From Antitrichia curtipendula (taxonomy: Eukaryota; Streptophyta; Bryopsida; Hypnales; Leucodontaceae), in assembly GCA_951230915.1 (NCBI GenBank), contig OX579637.1, forward strand, positions 24,366,001-24,430,000: a stretch of DNA of 64,000 nucleotides, read 5' to 3'. Below are positions 36,871-49,411 of this stretch, in pieces. Within the stretch, counting starts at the first letter, position 1; the number at the start of each line of letters is the position of its first letter. The notes beneath the pieces were generated by a model. The model had not been told where the DNA came from. It saw nothing but the letters and a program-made list of their open reading frames with translations, and made no database searches. The translations under genes and the position numbers were made by a program.

Positions 36871-37802
36871 CTTGAAATCCTTCAATGCAAGCAGTGGTAG
36901 GTGCAAAACAAAAGGTGAAGCCTCAGTGTACAAATAGATGGAGTTTTTTGCATCTTAGTTATATCTTCCATTTAGTAAGGCCTTGCAGCTTTCCATTTTT
37001 TGAGAATGAATTTGGAAGTTTTCTTGGTTAAATTTTTTCCTATATATTGTCAAACTATTTCCTTACAATTTACGAGTTTTAAGATGATTTTTAGTAAAGT
37101 TTTACTAAAAACACATGTAATTCTAGTATTGTATTACTAAAAATAATTTGAAAGGTCATAAATTATAGGACTCTACTACTAAAGCTACACTTAAAATATC
37201 CCTTTCCCTTATAGTGATGTTGATCTTGTTTTTGGACTATCAATTTAGAAGCAATAAAGGTCTCTAATTATGACAAGATTTTACTAAAATAGTGGTTGGA
37301 TGAACTGCAGAATATTGCAAAAATTTTGTTTGTCATTTTTAGGGTTTGGATTGGATGCAAAAGAAAATTTGAAAGAAAGTAGAAGTTTAATATTTTCAAA
37401 TGAGGCTTTATAGAATTATTTTGCATGGAATTGAAAGAAATAATTTTGTATTTTGACATCCACATTTTGAAGCAAAAAAGTGAAAGTAGTATATATATTA
37501 AACATCAAAGCAATATAATATTATTATACATAAGTACAATATCACAATATAAAGTTGTGGAAGTAGAATAAAAGAAGCCATCAAAACCCCATGAAGAAAC
37601 CATCCTTGCTAAAAAATGTGAGAGTGTATATAATATGACCCTATACTATAGGCCTTAAAATTTGTATACTATTACATTAAAACTAAATTGGTATTGCAAT
37701 AAACAAACCATGAAAATGTTTACCTGATTTTGATTGAGTTGCTTTGAAAACCACTTCCTTCACTTTGTTCGTAATTCTTAGACTCTCCAACCTCAAGTTT
37801 CC
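36871..37802. other. AT-rich DNA, no gene seen
   Basis: No coding frame or repeat that I can support. The 65-residue ORF at 37268-37465 (-) has no recognisable feature. Confidence 0.35.
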
Positions 37803-37980
37803 ACAAGGGTTGTTCTGGCAAACATTGCGACAACTCGACAAACAAATGTCAAACAACGTCTAATAAAGTCCCCATGACGTCTCGTAAAGTCAAATTTACC
37901 TTTGACTTTCAAAATTTTTATCACACTTTTACCTAGGCCACCTGGATGCCATGTGGCATCCGCGGGGCAAAATTTGGGGC
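37803..37980 (-). repeat. Inverted counterpart of 2064-2240
   Basis: Its reverse complement matches the 2.06-2.24 kb segment: CCACATGGCATCCAGGTGGC, GTCAAAGGTAAATTTGACTT, GACGTC and AGAACAACCC. It lies just beyond the 3' end of the (-) retroelement copy that starts at 63.6 kb. Confidence 0.65.
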
Positions 37981-39135
37981 GTTGTGAGCACTTATTTATC
38001 CACCCTTGGTAAATAATCAAGCACAACTGGTTTTTTTGTTTATGTTTGATTTTTAAGCTATTGGATGCCTAAGCGTTGTCCATTATGCCCTCCAAGCAAT
38101 GGATCTTTTTAACGTGCCTAAGTGTACTCAAACTCGCAACAACAACCAAGAAGTACAACTTTGAATGCAATACATGAGATTGTTGGCCGAATGGATCAAG
38201 CCAATGTGATTTTTTGTGTAAATCAAGAAAGTCAAAATTTTATGACACTAAGTCATAGAGAATTTTATTCCCTTTCCAAAAATATAAAATTCATCCTCAT
38301 GTGACTTTCCTAACCAAAGTTATAGGTGAATGAAGTTTTAGTTTTTGTAAGGCTAGTAAAAATTCATCCACACTTTTTATCTAGTTCCCTAATTTAAAAT
38401 GAATTTAGATTCTTTAGATGTGATTGAGGGGTTATTTTGTATCTAAAGTTCAAGTTTGGTCCTATTTGAATACTTCTTCTAATTTTTCATCCAAATTCAT
38501 CCTATAATTTCATCCTTCTATATCTCCTTTGTTCTTTAGTCTTTTCTTAAGTGTGAGGTACTTATAAATTCTACCTTACTCATTCTATAAGCCTATGGTT
38601 CTAACTTCCCATTCTAATCTAACTTCCAAGTTTTTGATTAGGATTCTTTAATTCTTGAGTTTTGGATTAACTTTTGTTAATTTAATATTTTTAGATTTTA
38701 ATATTTTTTCCTAGCAAAGTCTAATTCTAGCTTTCTAGATTGCTAAGACTCTTGTTGATTGGACTTCCCTACTAGAAGTTATTGATGAATGAAGTTTGAC
38801 TGCTAATTGGTTCTTCAAACTTCACCCGCTAATTACTCTCAATTTAGACTTGGAAATTAACTTTTGATTTCACCTATGTATTCTAGATGATCAAGTCCTT
38901 TTAATTCTATAATTCTTGTTCCAAAGTTTGTTTTTAACTAAACTTCATCCAAATTAGGCTCTAATCTTCATTCACTCCTATCTTACTCGTTTGAAGTCCA
39001 ATTTGAAAGTGTTAAATGTTTTTGCAAACCTCTAGATCTAGTATCTAAACTTCTTAATTTAAAACTTGAAAGAAAAGTATTCTTAACACTCTGTCTTGGA
39101 GTTATAGTTCGGCTTAAGGATTCAAAGAGGCTAAC
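37981..39135 (-). repeat. 3' tail of major repeat copy 4 (-)
   Basis: Read on the minus strand, this matches the tail of copy 1 (about 13960-15060): repeated GGATGAAGTTT words near 38790 and 38330, ending in the TTGGAGGGCATAATGGACAACG..TAGG block (38060-38105) and a TACCAAGGGTGGATAAATAAG block (37990-38015). It directly follows the gag ORF. Confidence 0.6.
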
Positions 39136-40840
39136 TTAAATAATCCCTAGAAGGTGGAAGAATTGATAATCCACCTCATCAAAGATGTCATCTTGAATGT
39201 TGTTGTAGAGGTTTCTAAGCTCTTCTTCATTTCCATTTCCATCCCAATTAGGTACTTGTCCACCATAGATAGGTGGACCTTGGTTCACATTACCAAATGG
39301 CATTTGTGACCAACCTTGGTTATTATTAGAGGGCATTCGAGCAACTCCATTATTTGGATTGTTGTAGTAACCTCCCTTATTAAAATTATTTGGGTTAAAA
39401 TTGGGATTAACATTATTTGAGTTTGAATTATAATTTGGCCCTTGACCATAATTTAGATTAAAATTTCTCTTCTGAGGGCAGTTGTTATTATTTTCCCAAT
39501 TTTGGTTATTACCCATATTGTTATTATCATAATCTACTTGGTAGATTTGACCACTCCTATTTTGGTTGGCTTGTTGGACTAAACTTGCTTGCATGTTTTT
39601 GCAAGATCTCGTTTCATGAGTTAATCCACAAAATCTACATTTAGCAGATTGATTAGGTGGAGATGGGCAATCTGGCAACATGTGCCTATGACCACAACAA
39701 TTAGTGCACCATATATGAGCCCTATTGTTATTTGGTTTATTTTTCTTTTCCCCTGATTTGGCCATATTGACTTGCAAGGTACCTACTTGTTTAGTAAGCT
39801 CCATCAATTGGGCTTCCATAGCCGAATTGGGATCCTTTCCTAATGGGTAGCCTTGCAGAGCTTGATTTCCAAACTGATTATTCTCAATTTGTTCAAGTGG
39901 GAGCCTAGATGCAATTTGGATAGGTGCCATTGGAAGCACATTCATATAACTCGGTTGCACATATGATGGTGGCTTTGCTATTCCCACATCATCCCTCTTC
40001 ACACCTACTTGGTCTAAATAATTGGGTTGGACCAAATTAGGAGGTATGTACGTTTCTCCTAAATGAACTATTTCCCATAAATTAGCTCTCTGATAGGGTG
40101 CAGGCAACGTTGTTGGACTAGCTTCTTTTACATATGCTTTCAACTTAAGCAGATACAAACCATTTATAAATTGGCGCATAAAATACGCATCCGATAATCC
40201 ATGGTCTGATAAACGTAACGAAATTTCCTCCAGTCGACCGTAATAATTATCTATCTGCTCTCCCGGAGCCATTTGTAATTCAGTAAGCTTCTCAAAAAGT
40301 TTTTCTTGGTAAAAAGTTGTTTTAAAATGGTTTAAGAATGCATCACGTAAACTAATCCAAGTATCAAAATGAGCAATTGGTTGCTTTTGGAACCAATGTT
40401 TAGCTTGGGCTATTAATGTACTTGAAAAAATACTAAGAAAAATGGGCATCAGCCTGCACATTATTAGCATTACATTGTGTCAAAAATTCATAAATGTAAC
40501 TATCTGGGTCTTCACCCATGCGACCTTTGTAATTTGGAAAAGGCACAAGCAAACAAGGCCGGTCGCTTTCATTATCTGGCCGCATTACAGTTGGGATTAC
40601 ATTGGCTGGAGTTGCCATATCGTTATTTGATTTTACTATTTAGAGCTCTTCACTAGACGTGGAAGAATTATTCAATTTGGATGATTTTCTGAAATTGATA
40701 AATTCAGATTCATCCAAATTGCGGATGACAGCCTCCAATTCTTGATCTTGCTGAAAAATGGAAGGGATCTTTACTTCTCCTCCTTCTACACTCCAAACTG
40801 GAATGTTTAACCAAGTTGGATTTTCTTTAGACTCATCCAC
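39136..40840 (-). CDS. gag: Retrotransposon Gag (gag-only element), two zinc knuckles, one frameshift
   Basis: The main open frame (40470-39136, 444 residues) has a Retrotrans_gag-type core: AKHWFQKQPI, DTWISLRDAFLNHF, FYQEKLFEKLTELQMAPGE, YYGRLEEISLRL. A CX2CX4HX4C knuckle (CTNCCGHRHMLPDC), a near-canonical second one (CRFCGLTHETRSC) and a long Asn/Gly/Pro-rich tail follow. The natural N-terminus lies upstream: 40618-40433 encodes NYKGRMGEDPDSYIYEFL in another frame, so a frameshift sits near 40450, and 40840-40640 continues upstream with one stop. Gag packages retroelement RNA. No protease, RT or integrase follows before the tail, so this is a gag-only, non-autonomous element. It is far better preserved than other ORFs here. 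Confidence 0.8.
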
Positions 40841-42410
40841 TAGAGTGGATCTATAGTAAAAATATCCTAATGGGGAATCTATTAAAAGAAATACATTAGC
40901 CTTGGGATCCTAAATTGGGCAACATTCAGACTTTAACTAACCAATTTGGACTATCACTCATGACGTCATACATTCCACATACAGAGTCTTCCCACTTAGT
41001 TTATAATACAAGGGCTCAAATTATAACGCATACAAATTCACAGACCAACTTGGATAAATCACCATAATACTACAACAACACTCAACACCCAACTTGGCTT
41101 ATATTCTCAAATTAAAAATCCCAAATTGGTAACATAGAACAAAAAACACACACATACTTATAAAATTAACACTATTCCAACTATGAACTCATAAGTTTCT
41201 AGGAATTTGGAAATTAAATTGCACTCACAACTTCCAATTAGTTACAATCTTAATCCGACTTGGACTCACATTCAATTTTCTATTTGGACAGGATACATTC
41301 TCATGGAAGGACAATAACAATCAATTCGGATTCATAGCTATAACTTCCAATTTTTGCACATTCTTTTTTATCACCCATCCATCAAACATTGACATACACA
41401 CAACGACCAATTTGGATTTAATTCATCTCATATTACCGAATTGGTGATTAAATCACTGTTAACAAAATTTAATTGTTTGTAAAATAAAATATCATCGTTC
41501 CATCTTAAGTCTTAATATTGCCATACTACTTTCTCTCCACTGAAATAGAGTTCTTCACTCTCCAATCAACTACCTCAACACTGCATTTATCACCAATCTT
41601 GGATGTGTTCATCACATTTGTAAACTCTCATAACTTCTACCACACTTATAATTCCAATTAGTATCTCAAAACTTCTCACTTAGACACTCAAAACAAGCAA
41701 AAATCTAACACACCAAAACAAACATATATGCAGCTACGATTTGGTTGGGACACGACTGGACTTTCACTCAACAGATGGTGCATTCCAATTTGAAAAGAAG
41801 AACTAAATAGGTTCCATAGCCGTTCTACTAACCGACTTGATTGCTTAACAATTAATATTCAACTGCCCAACTTGGCTTCACAACAAACTGCCTAACTTGA
41901 AACCAACTCGGTAACCATCACATCAGTCCAACTAGGATTTTAACTTGTACAATCTAGCTGGCATTATCCTCATAACTCCTATTTGGAATTGACATCATAA
42001 CACTCAGCCTTTAAACTGTGTTCCAACTTGGTAAAATAAGACTTTAAAAACACCAAATTGAAATGCAAACATACAAAAAAGGTAAACACAAATACATTCA
42101 CTTACAAGTAAACACCAAAAAAGCTTAAAATAAAAAACAATTTGGTTATCAACAGATCCTATCTATTCAAGTTGTAGAAGAGTGTTTTAGTGCCTCCTCT
42201 CCTCTTCAAACCTTTATTTCCTAGATGTTCGCAAATTCAAAAGTTTCCTATGGCATTTAATTCTACTTTACTCTTCACTTCCTTCCCTTTCTTATGCTAA
42301 TCTATTACTAATTCTACTCTAAATCATGATTTTTTTTATCAATGAGAACTTTTAGTCTAAGTTGTAGTGTCTTTTCTCCACTCAACTTGTTTTAAAAATT
42401 AATTTTATGC
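40841..42410 (-). repeat. 5' leader of the gag element with recurrent CCAAYTTGG words
   Basis: No ORF is seen. A word of the type CCAA(C/T)TTGG or its partial forms recurs roughly every 40-60 bp from about 40940 to 42080 (for example 40951, 41044, 41089, 41404, 41876, 42030). The word is itself a near-palindrome. The stretch lies between the GC-rich block and gag in the minus-strand copy and is absent from copy 1. Confidence 0.5.
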
Positions 42411-43549
42411 AAGGAGGATTCGGCCCCATCTCAAGCATCAGACAACCCAGCCAGTACTCAGGCAACCTAGTCGTGCTCAAGCAACCCATCCAATACTCAG
42501 CAGTTCGGCTACCCTCTTGATTGTTGCTTTGTCCTTGGCCCTCTGACTGTTGATTTGTTATGGCCCCCTTCCGATTGCTACTTTGTTCTAGCCTTCAGGT
42601 TGTTTGATGTTTTGAAATTTTTCCAATGCTAATCTTGCGTCTTTGGACCTTTGGAACAATAATTTTGACTTTTCAAGAATGTAAATTTTGAGACAATTAT
42701 TAAAACATGACTTGGAAGGCTTGGCACTCATTTCCAAATATTAGTGTAAATCACTACCTTGGAGTTGGGATGCTATGTCTACACTTACAAAATGTTTTGT
42801 CATTAGGATTTTTTGATACTGAATTTGGACTTCAAGAATTGATATTTGAAACAAAACTTGGTGATATGGCTAAACACTATATTTTTGAGGAATTTTCTAA
42901 GATTCTATGATTCAAAGCTTCACTGTGATTTTGATAAGCTTTCTAAATTTTTAAAACAAGTCTAAAACACAAAAGTCATAACTTCGCCTTGTTTTTGGAA
43001 ACACATCAAATTCTAAGACAATTTCTAACACATGCGGTCAAAGCTCCGCGGTGATTTTTGTCATATACTAAATTCTAAAATAATTTCTAACACATGGGAT
43101 CAAAGCTCCATTGTCCTGGATGGGACAAGTGAAATAAACGTGTTAGTACAACACCAACTACCATATGTTAGTATAACTTGTTAGTATAACAACTATCCAC
43201 AAGACGAGTTAGTACAAAAATTTAGTACAAAATTATAATCATAATAAGCTAAAGACCTTCTCCAAGTAGCATTGCCATTCATAAGGGAAGAATCTTCTAG
43301 GATTTGTACAAAATCCACAAGTCCTAAACAAGAACTTGAAGGAACAACAACAACACCAAAAACTATAGTTAGTACAACCAACATACTACCAAAATTTTGC
43401 TAAAAGTTCAAAACAAGTACAAAAACAACAAATAAGACTTAAAGGGACCCCAATGTCCTTCAAGGCTCACAAAATAACAGCAAAAAGAGCTTGAAATGCT
43501 CCAAAAACAACACGTTACAACTTTGGCTTCAAAATGACCAAATGCCATA
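42411..43549 (-). repeat. Middle part of major repeat copy 4 (-)
   Basis: Its reverse complement matches 12560-13600: AAGTTGTAACGTG...GGAGCATTTCAAGCTCTTT, GTTGTACTAACACGTTTATTTCACTTGTCCCAT, the GCGGAGCTTTGA series and the GC-rich CAGCC block (42420-42600). It ends exactly where the large inverted-repeat element begins at 43550. The continuation of the copy is found on the far side, from 62611. Confidence 0.7.
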
Positions 43550-43567
43550 TTTAACTACTTTTGGACT
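43550..43567 (+). repeat. Left terminal inverted repeat
   Basis: TTTAACTACTTTTGGACT pairs perfectly with 62593-62610. A further GTTCAAAAGTAAT word follows within about 25 bp, like the second AAAGTCCAAAATT word inside the right end, hinting at subterminal repeats. Confidence 0.8.
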
Positions 43568-43599
43568 ATTGAAAGTTCAAAAGTAATAAAATGCAAAAA

Positions 43600-44025
43600 T
43601 CTCCCGATGCATGGTGGTAGGCAATACATCGCCGGGAGGTTTCCGGTTTCAATGAAGTTCATTTATCAAAGGGTGTTGCAAGGCTCCTAGACGTCATTCA
43701 AGCATACGAACATGCATATGTAGTCTTCGAATGGATGCATGGTGTTTGGCAAGGCATCAGGACAAATCTAGATATACAGAAGTTCATTTTTCTAAGGGTT
43801 TCACATGCTCTCAAGAAGTCAACTGAAGCACACAAACATGCATCTCAAGATATATATGAAATGTGAATATGGATCAGTAAATAGCCTTTCATGCATGGTG
43901 ATAGGCATAACATCAGAAGATATCCATATACATTGAAGTTCATTTTGTTAAAGGTGCTGCAAGGCCTCCGAGAGGTGAATTGAAGCACATAAACATGCAT
44001 CTTAGGGACAATAGAAACTTTGAAT
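43600..44025 (+). repeat. Three tandem units of about 125-158 bp at the left end
   Basis: Each unit starts GATGCATGGTG(G/T)T.GGCA, then ACATC.G, then GAAGTTCATTT.T.AAAGGGT, then CAAGG.T.C.AG..GT.A..TGAAGCA, then AACATGCAT. Starts are about 43608, 43734 and 43892. The first unit begins with a half palindrome (ATCTCCCGATG). No coding sequence is seen. Confidence 0.7.
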
Positions 44026-44699
44026 GATGAATTAAATGCTACCAGTTGGAATATAGGTTCCAACTAGTAGGAATTGAATTACCTACAAATCTCTTGATGA
44101 AGTGCAAAACCTGTAAGGTGAGCGAGTCCATTTTGTATACCCTATACTTCATTGTCTTAGGCATCTTATGTCCTACGAAATGTAAAAACAGGTGTTTGTT
44201 GCGTGAACAACAAATGTGGAAATTTAGCCAGAATGTATATGAACATAGTACCTAGTAACATAAATATTGAAGAGCAAGGAGAAAGCAAATAACAACAAAA
44301 CAATGTCAACGACAATGATAAAAGAGAAATGAAAACAAATAATAAGAATAGTAACTATCCAGAAGAAAATTGTCTTGCAAAATTCTAATAACCGCTTAGA
44401 AGATCAATACAAGAAAAGAAAGAATAGAAAAGCTAACGGAGCGTGGGCAATTCCTACAACTATGGTATGCAATTTGAAGGTTGCCCTTGAGGAGAAACAA
44501 GAACATCACATTTTGTTGTTCATTGATAAAATGAAGGCATCCCACGCATGGCAGCTTCCACAACAACCACTACTAACTAAACTATAAGACATGCACGAAC
44601 CATTTACCAAGGAAACGAACGCTGCCATTGTCAAGAGGAACCAAAGAAATCATCGGGATATATCCCGATAGCCGTGTTGAGCCATGACACATTAGACCA

Positions 44700-47600
44700 T
44701 CAGGGGTTGACCTTGTTTGACCTATTCAAAGTTGCATGGGCAGCTTCTCTACTCTTCTGAGGAATAGTACGTGATTTTGGGTTAACTGTTTTGGACCAAT
44801 TCGTGTATAATACACAAGAAGCGTCCACCCAAGTGGGAGGCGTATTTTGCACTACCCATTTCCTGTACCAACAATTCCGATACCTCAATTCCAAGGTACT
44901 TTCAAAGTTATTTGGCTAATATTGGAGCAGGAACTTCCCGTTATTCTCGTGCCTTGCCTCTCTGCAAACGGCCAACAATGCTCTTCCTTGCCAAACAGCA
45001 CAAACTGTGGGATCTTTAGGTCTGAGAAGAACCCAAGAACCTGGGCAAATATCAACCCAAAGATTGAAGCTTTCCCTTGGCGCCTCATTTGCGGGTCCGC
45101 AATAAGGTTCCAATTCCTCTTCCTCAAGAATCATGTCGACAAGATTGATCGTCAAGCCCTGAGAAGATGGTTCTACTCTCCAATTGTACTTTGGCCAGAA
45201 GCCTTCAACCAATTCTGAAGGACAGTCGAGAAGGGGCTCCTTCAGCTCATGCAACACGTGTTTCCAGTACTCCATGTATACAGCAAAGGCGGTCGCAAAT
45301 CCCTCACATTTGGACATTCCGTTTGCCCAGTACTCAAGGTACTTCTCAGTTCCTAATAGAATCAAACCCTTGCTCAAGGTTGCTTTCTGTGTCGCTTCCA
45401 CAGCTCTCTCTTGATTTCCTATGGCTTTCGGAACTTCACTGTCCTACATAAGCTTGAAAGGAATAGGTTGAGGGCAACCCCGAAGGAGCTTTGGACGACC
45501 CACGCGATCTTTCTTCCACAAGCATCGAGAAGGTCTATCAGATGGAAGCCACTGTGAATCAACTGCCGACTTCTTATACTTCATGACGGGGACTCCATCA
45601 CTATCCACGTAGAATTGGAAGAGGTGCATTTACCCAAACCAATTAGTTTTGCCATACCACTGCACAAATAACCCTTTAGAAACGACTTGAAATCAGCAAC
45701 CTCTTGGATGATTTCCGGCATGAATGACAATTCCTAGGACTCCATGAAAGCTTTCATAAGATCCGCGACAACAAATTAAGTATAGGTGGCTGAAATCTAT
45801 TAGCTTTTGATAGGTGGCTGAAATACGCATCAATGTCCTCATGCGTATGTCCCACTAGTAGAAAACTGACCTGAATTTCCTTAAACACTCCTCGTGCAAT
45901 AAGCAAAGACAAGAATGCCATTAGATATTGGTTCTTGTTATCCTTGGCGGAGTTGTCAGGCTGAAGATAGAGATTCTTAGGAAGGGGGCGAGATCCACGT
46001 CGGGCTGACTCTAGAATCAATTTCAAAGCGTCCATACACCTAGATTTTCCTCTAAGTAGCGCGTCAAACATTGCATTTGTAGACGGATACGGGAAGAGTT
46101 CGCCCGTCTCCCGAATTGGTGGACCTTCAAGCCGCCAAAGCAGTTTGGCTAACGATGAAATGGTGAAGTTCGATTCGCCTGGTCAACACGCTGGTGCATA
46201 AGGGGCATATGCACCGTCGGCATGACCATGAGCCACCATTCCTATTACACTCATGGAAAGCTAACCCAAACCTTTTGTGGCCTTTGTTGTCACCCGAATT
46301 CTTGGAAGAGCAGTCTTCCTCGTATCCATCTTGTCATGAATAATGCACAATATATCATGAGGGTTTCTTTTTGATCCTCATGCCACGAGGCGTACAAATG
46401 ACAACACGATGCTTGATGGTTATGATGTTCAGTACTCTGCTTCACAAACTCCAAGAAGTCCAAACTTTCTTTAGATGACTTCAAAATGAACTGTTGTAGT
46501 TCATCACACTTCGTACACTTTACGAAAGAGCTTCTGAAAGGCTTGATGGAGACATTGTTGAAGCGCTGTATTTTTATCCTACTGATGGTGGATTGGTTCA
46601 CAGTAGGAAGCCCATACTCCACATTCAACTGCAAGTTCAAAAAACAAAAGCCTAAGCATCAAAGGCAGTGACAGTACAAAAAAGAAAAGACCATCAACAA
46701 CAATCAGAACATTAGTAGTGAAACAAGTGATCTCGCAAAAAAACAAGGGGATATCTCCCACTAAGCGGAAAAATCAAGTGAATCCCAGAGAGAGAGAGAT
46801 ATCGGGATATCTCCCGATAAGATGATACATGAAGTCAAACCCCACAAGAGAAATGTTTCGGGAGATCTCCCAATTACATTGCCCTCCACGAAATCTAGCA
46901 ATGTTCTAGACGAAAGTGATAATGAATTTATAAAAATACTTCATTGGCATCAGCATGAACACGTCTCTAGTTGTTCCCAGAAGGCAGAAACTTCAGTGTG
47001 TCCACTCTTCCGTTTCCAATGCATTGCATTTGGTGTGGCATTTGGTCAGCAATGTTGTCAATGATGGCTTCAATTGTACCAGTGACCTGCACAATTTGAA
47101 GTTGTGGGCGTTTTATCCCTTTGTTTCCATGTGTTGAAGAAACAACGCCTTCCTTGTACTTGTCAATGTACTTGTTAAAGGTTGACTTCGGGATTCCGTG
47201 AATAAGGTACCATGCCGTGGCACAAACTTCCACTCCCTCCAACATAATGTACTTCCGCTTCCTTGTCCAATCAACAATGTGTAGTTGTCCACCAATAACG
47301 ATTCCATACTCTCGATGCTCTTCAAAAGACTTCAAATAAAATCTCTGCCTGACCTTCAACGACTTGTGATGGAGAAAATATTGGCAGCAATGATTGTCAC
47401 AGCACTTCTCCAAACTAACCTTTTGAATTTCAAAGTCCGTAGTTTTGCGTGAGAATAGTGTGTCCTTCTCACGAAGAGAGGGTCGCCGAACAGTGAAGCA
47501 ATAGGCCGCCTTCTTTCTTCCACCTAAATAGGCTAGGGGATCCTGTACATCAGGAAAGGCAGCGAAGAGTTCCACTATATTCTTCAAACCCCGTCCACTA

Positions 47601-48318
47601 GGAAACCAGCACTCCGAAAGGGGCCAACAAGCATGGGACATGATTGCGTCTTGATTACCCACGAAAACATCAAGGACTGTCACACCTACATGGTCCTCAC
47701 CTAGAGTACAGTTCTAAAAGTAATCATCTGCCCGACAGCAACTTATTCGTTCGGAAGATAAAAGCACACCTACGGAATCAAGTCGATGCACCTTTAAACC
47801 GATCCACTCTTCCTAACAAATAAATGGACTTCCGTCTATATGGGGATCCGCAATCACTTCACAACATTGGCAACTCTCCACAACACTGTCCGGTTCACAA
47901 CATCGAATAGTGTCCGAAAACCTCTCTGGCAAGGATAGAGCATTAGATGCTGAGCTTCAACCACTACCAATGAAGGCCGTAAGAGAACAAAGACCTAGGG
48001 CTAGAACGGGATGGGCACACCAAGCCACTCCCCTTGAGGTCGACCTTCTACAATAGACCCTACTCCAACTTCCCCAAATTCTGGAAGGTGAAGCCACACT
48101 ATGTCACCATTAGTCAACAATATATCACGTGCACAAGATTCTTGAGATTCAGCCTCCCCGGTGGATTCACCTATGTATGGGGTGATGGCTTTATCAAACG
48201 ATTCAGAGCACGGCTCCATAGGGTCGGACTCACTGTCCCCAGAAAGCATAATAAAAAATTTGGTAATAGTAAACCTGCAAATGAGAATAAGGCCACCATT
48301 AGTCTGTAAACATATCAA
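44700..48318 (-). pseudogene. DUF7869-type transposase-like gene, several exons, frameshifted
   Basis: Read from 48318 to 44700. An N-terminal acidic segment (48318-48001) comes first. The 47683-46967 segment has a Cys/His cluster (KCCDNHCCQYF) and a STFNKYIDKY helix. Next is an exon from about 46630 after a CTTGCAG acceptor, with FVKCTKCDELQQF, and in a shifted frame IIHDKMDTRKTALPR. Then HGHADGAYAP, LYLQPDNSAKDNKNQ and VSFLLVGHTHEDIDAYFS, the signature series I associate with DUF7869 proteins. The C-terminal part (45629-44700) has WVLLRPKDPTVCAVWQGRAL and YRKWVVQNTPPTWVDAS. In-frame stops (TAG near 44925 and near 46954) and at least one frameshift (about 46360) show it is dead. The spaced acidic residues suggest an RNase-H-like transposase core; this is inference. 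Confidence 0.7.
46738..46880. repeat. Three 20-bp palindromes in an intron of the DUF7869-like gene
   Basis: Copies or near copies of the element's palindrome lie at about 46744-46760 (GGGGATATCTCCC), 46801-46819 (ATCGGGATATCTCCCGAT) and 46857-46876 (TTTCGGGAGATCTCCC). The intron runs from a GTATTT donor near 46943 to a TTGCAG acceptor near 46631 on the minus strand. Confidence 0.7.
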
Positions 48319-48337
48319 TGGAGAATTAACAAGAAGT

Positions 48338-48764
48338 CATTGGGAGATCTCCCGTTGAAAAATTCCAAATATTGACAAAGGGAAGTCATTGGGAGGTATC
48401 TCGATGTACATTCTCTACAATTGACGAAGTAAGCACATTGGGAGATCTCCCAACATAGCTTTTCAAATATTGACAAAGTAAACTCATTGGCAGATCACCC
48501 CATGTTCTTTAGTATTCACAAAAAGAAGGTCAATGAGAGGTATAACGATGTTCTGTTTTTTTAGTATTGACAAAAGAAAGTCATCGGGATATATTCCGAT
48601 GCAAGTTTTCCAGTACTGACAAGTGGAAGGCATTAGAAGAACTTATGATGTCAGTTCTATAGTACTGGTGAAATGAAGACATCAGGAGATCTCCCGATGG
48701 CAACAACGGATGACATAACGATGAGTATGTCAACTAGATCATGCTATTGGGATATTTCTCAATG
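48338..48764. repeat. Array of eight palindromes, period about 49 bp, plus one outlier
   Basis: Palindromes start at 48338, 48387, 48436, 48484, 48531, 48582, 48631 and 48680, that is every 47-51 bp. A ninth lies at about 48745. Best copies are CATTGGGAGATCTCCCGTTG, CATCGGGATATATTCCGATG and CATCAGGAGATCTCCCGATG. The 29-bp spacers are also alike (TTTTCCAGTACTGACAAGTG, ATTGACAAAGGGAAGT), so the whole 49-bp unit is repeated. The array lies just upstream of the first recognisable segment of the minus-strand gene. Confidence 0.85.
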
Positions 48765-49411
48765 ATTTCAAAGAGACATCCCTCCATGCAAGCAACATTA
48801 AATCCACTACTGACGCGTGATCTGGAATTCCGTAGAATACACTGCATACGTAGAATAAACCAATATTCGTACTGTAATTTCGTATTTGGTACAAGTCATC
48901 AGAGAAGGCACCACGACACCCTGCAACTTCATGCCTCTTCTCAGTGGCGAAATCAAGTGGTTGGGTCTCCACTGTAGTAAATAACCTTATAAACGGTCAC
49001 TACAAATGGCAAGGACAATCAAGTTTACGATAGTAACCTAAATTCATGCACATGGGAGTGGGTTCGCTTGGTAGTAGTTTAGCATTGCGAACGACAATCT
49101 TGATTCACCATATACCACTCATGCAATACGCGAGTGCAGTTTCAACATCGGACTGACAACTTTCAAAGGGCAAAAATTCAGAAGACTACAGAAGGTGACC
49201 TTCCATACTCTACACTCCTAGACTCAATTTCACTATCATTCCTTGTTAACATAGAATTCTATATTCTATTGGGAATATTGAAGTGTCCAAGGAATTTTGC
49301 ATAATGGACGGAGAGGATTTGCATAAGAAATTCATACCTGTACAGAAAAACAAGGATAGGGACGGAAATCTAAGTGCCTCAATTTGCAGGTGCTAACAAG
49401 GAGCAGCAACA

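Noticed and set aside
45167..45451. Plus-strand ORFs opposite the DUF7869-like gene
   Set aside because: Antisense shadows of the minus-strand coding sequence.
46967..47137. Short plus-strand ORFs at the end of the Cys/His exon
   Set aside because: Antisense shadows; the minus frame has the recognisable Cys/His motif.
48338..48764. CRISPR-like appearance of the palindrome array
   Set aside because: The spacers resemble one another, there are no cas genes, and introns and retroelements show a eukaryotic nuclear setting.
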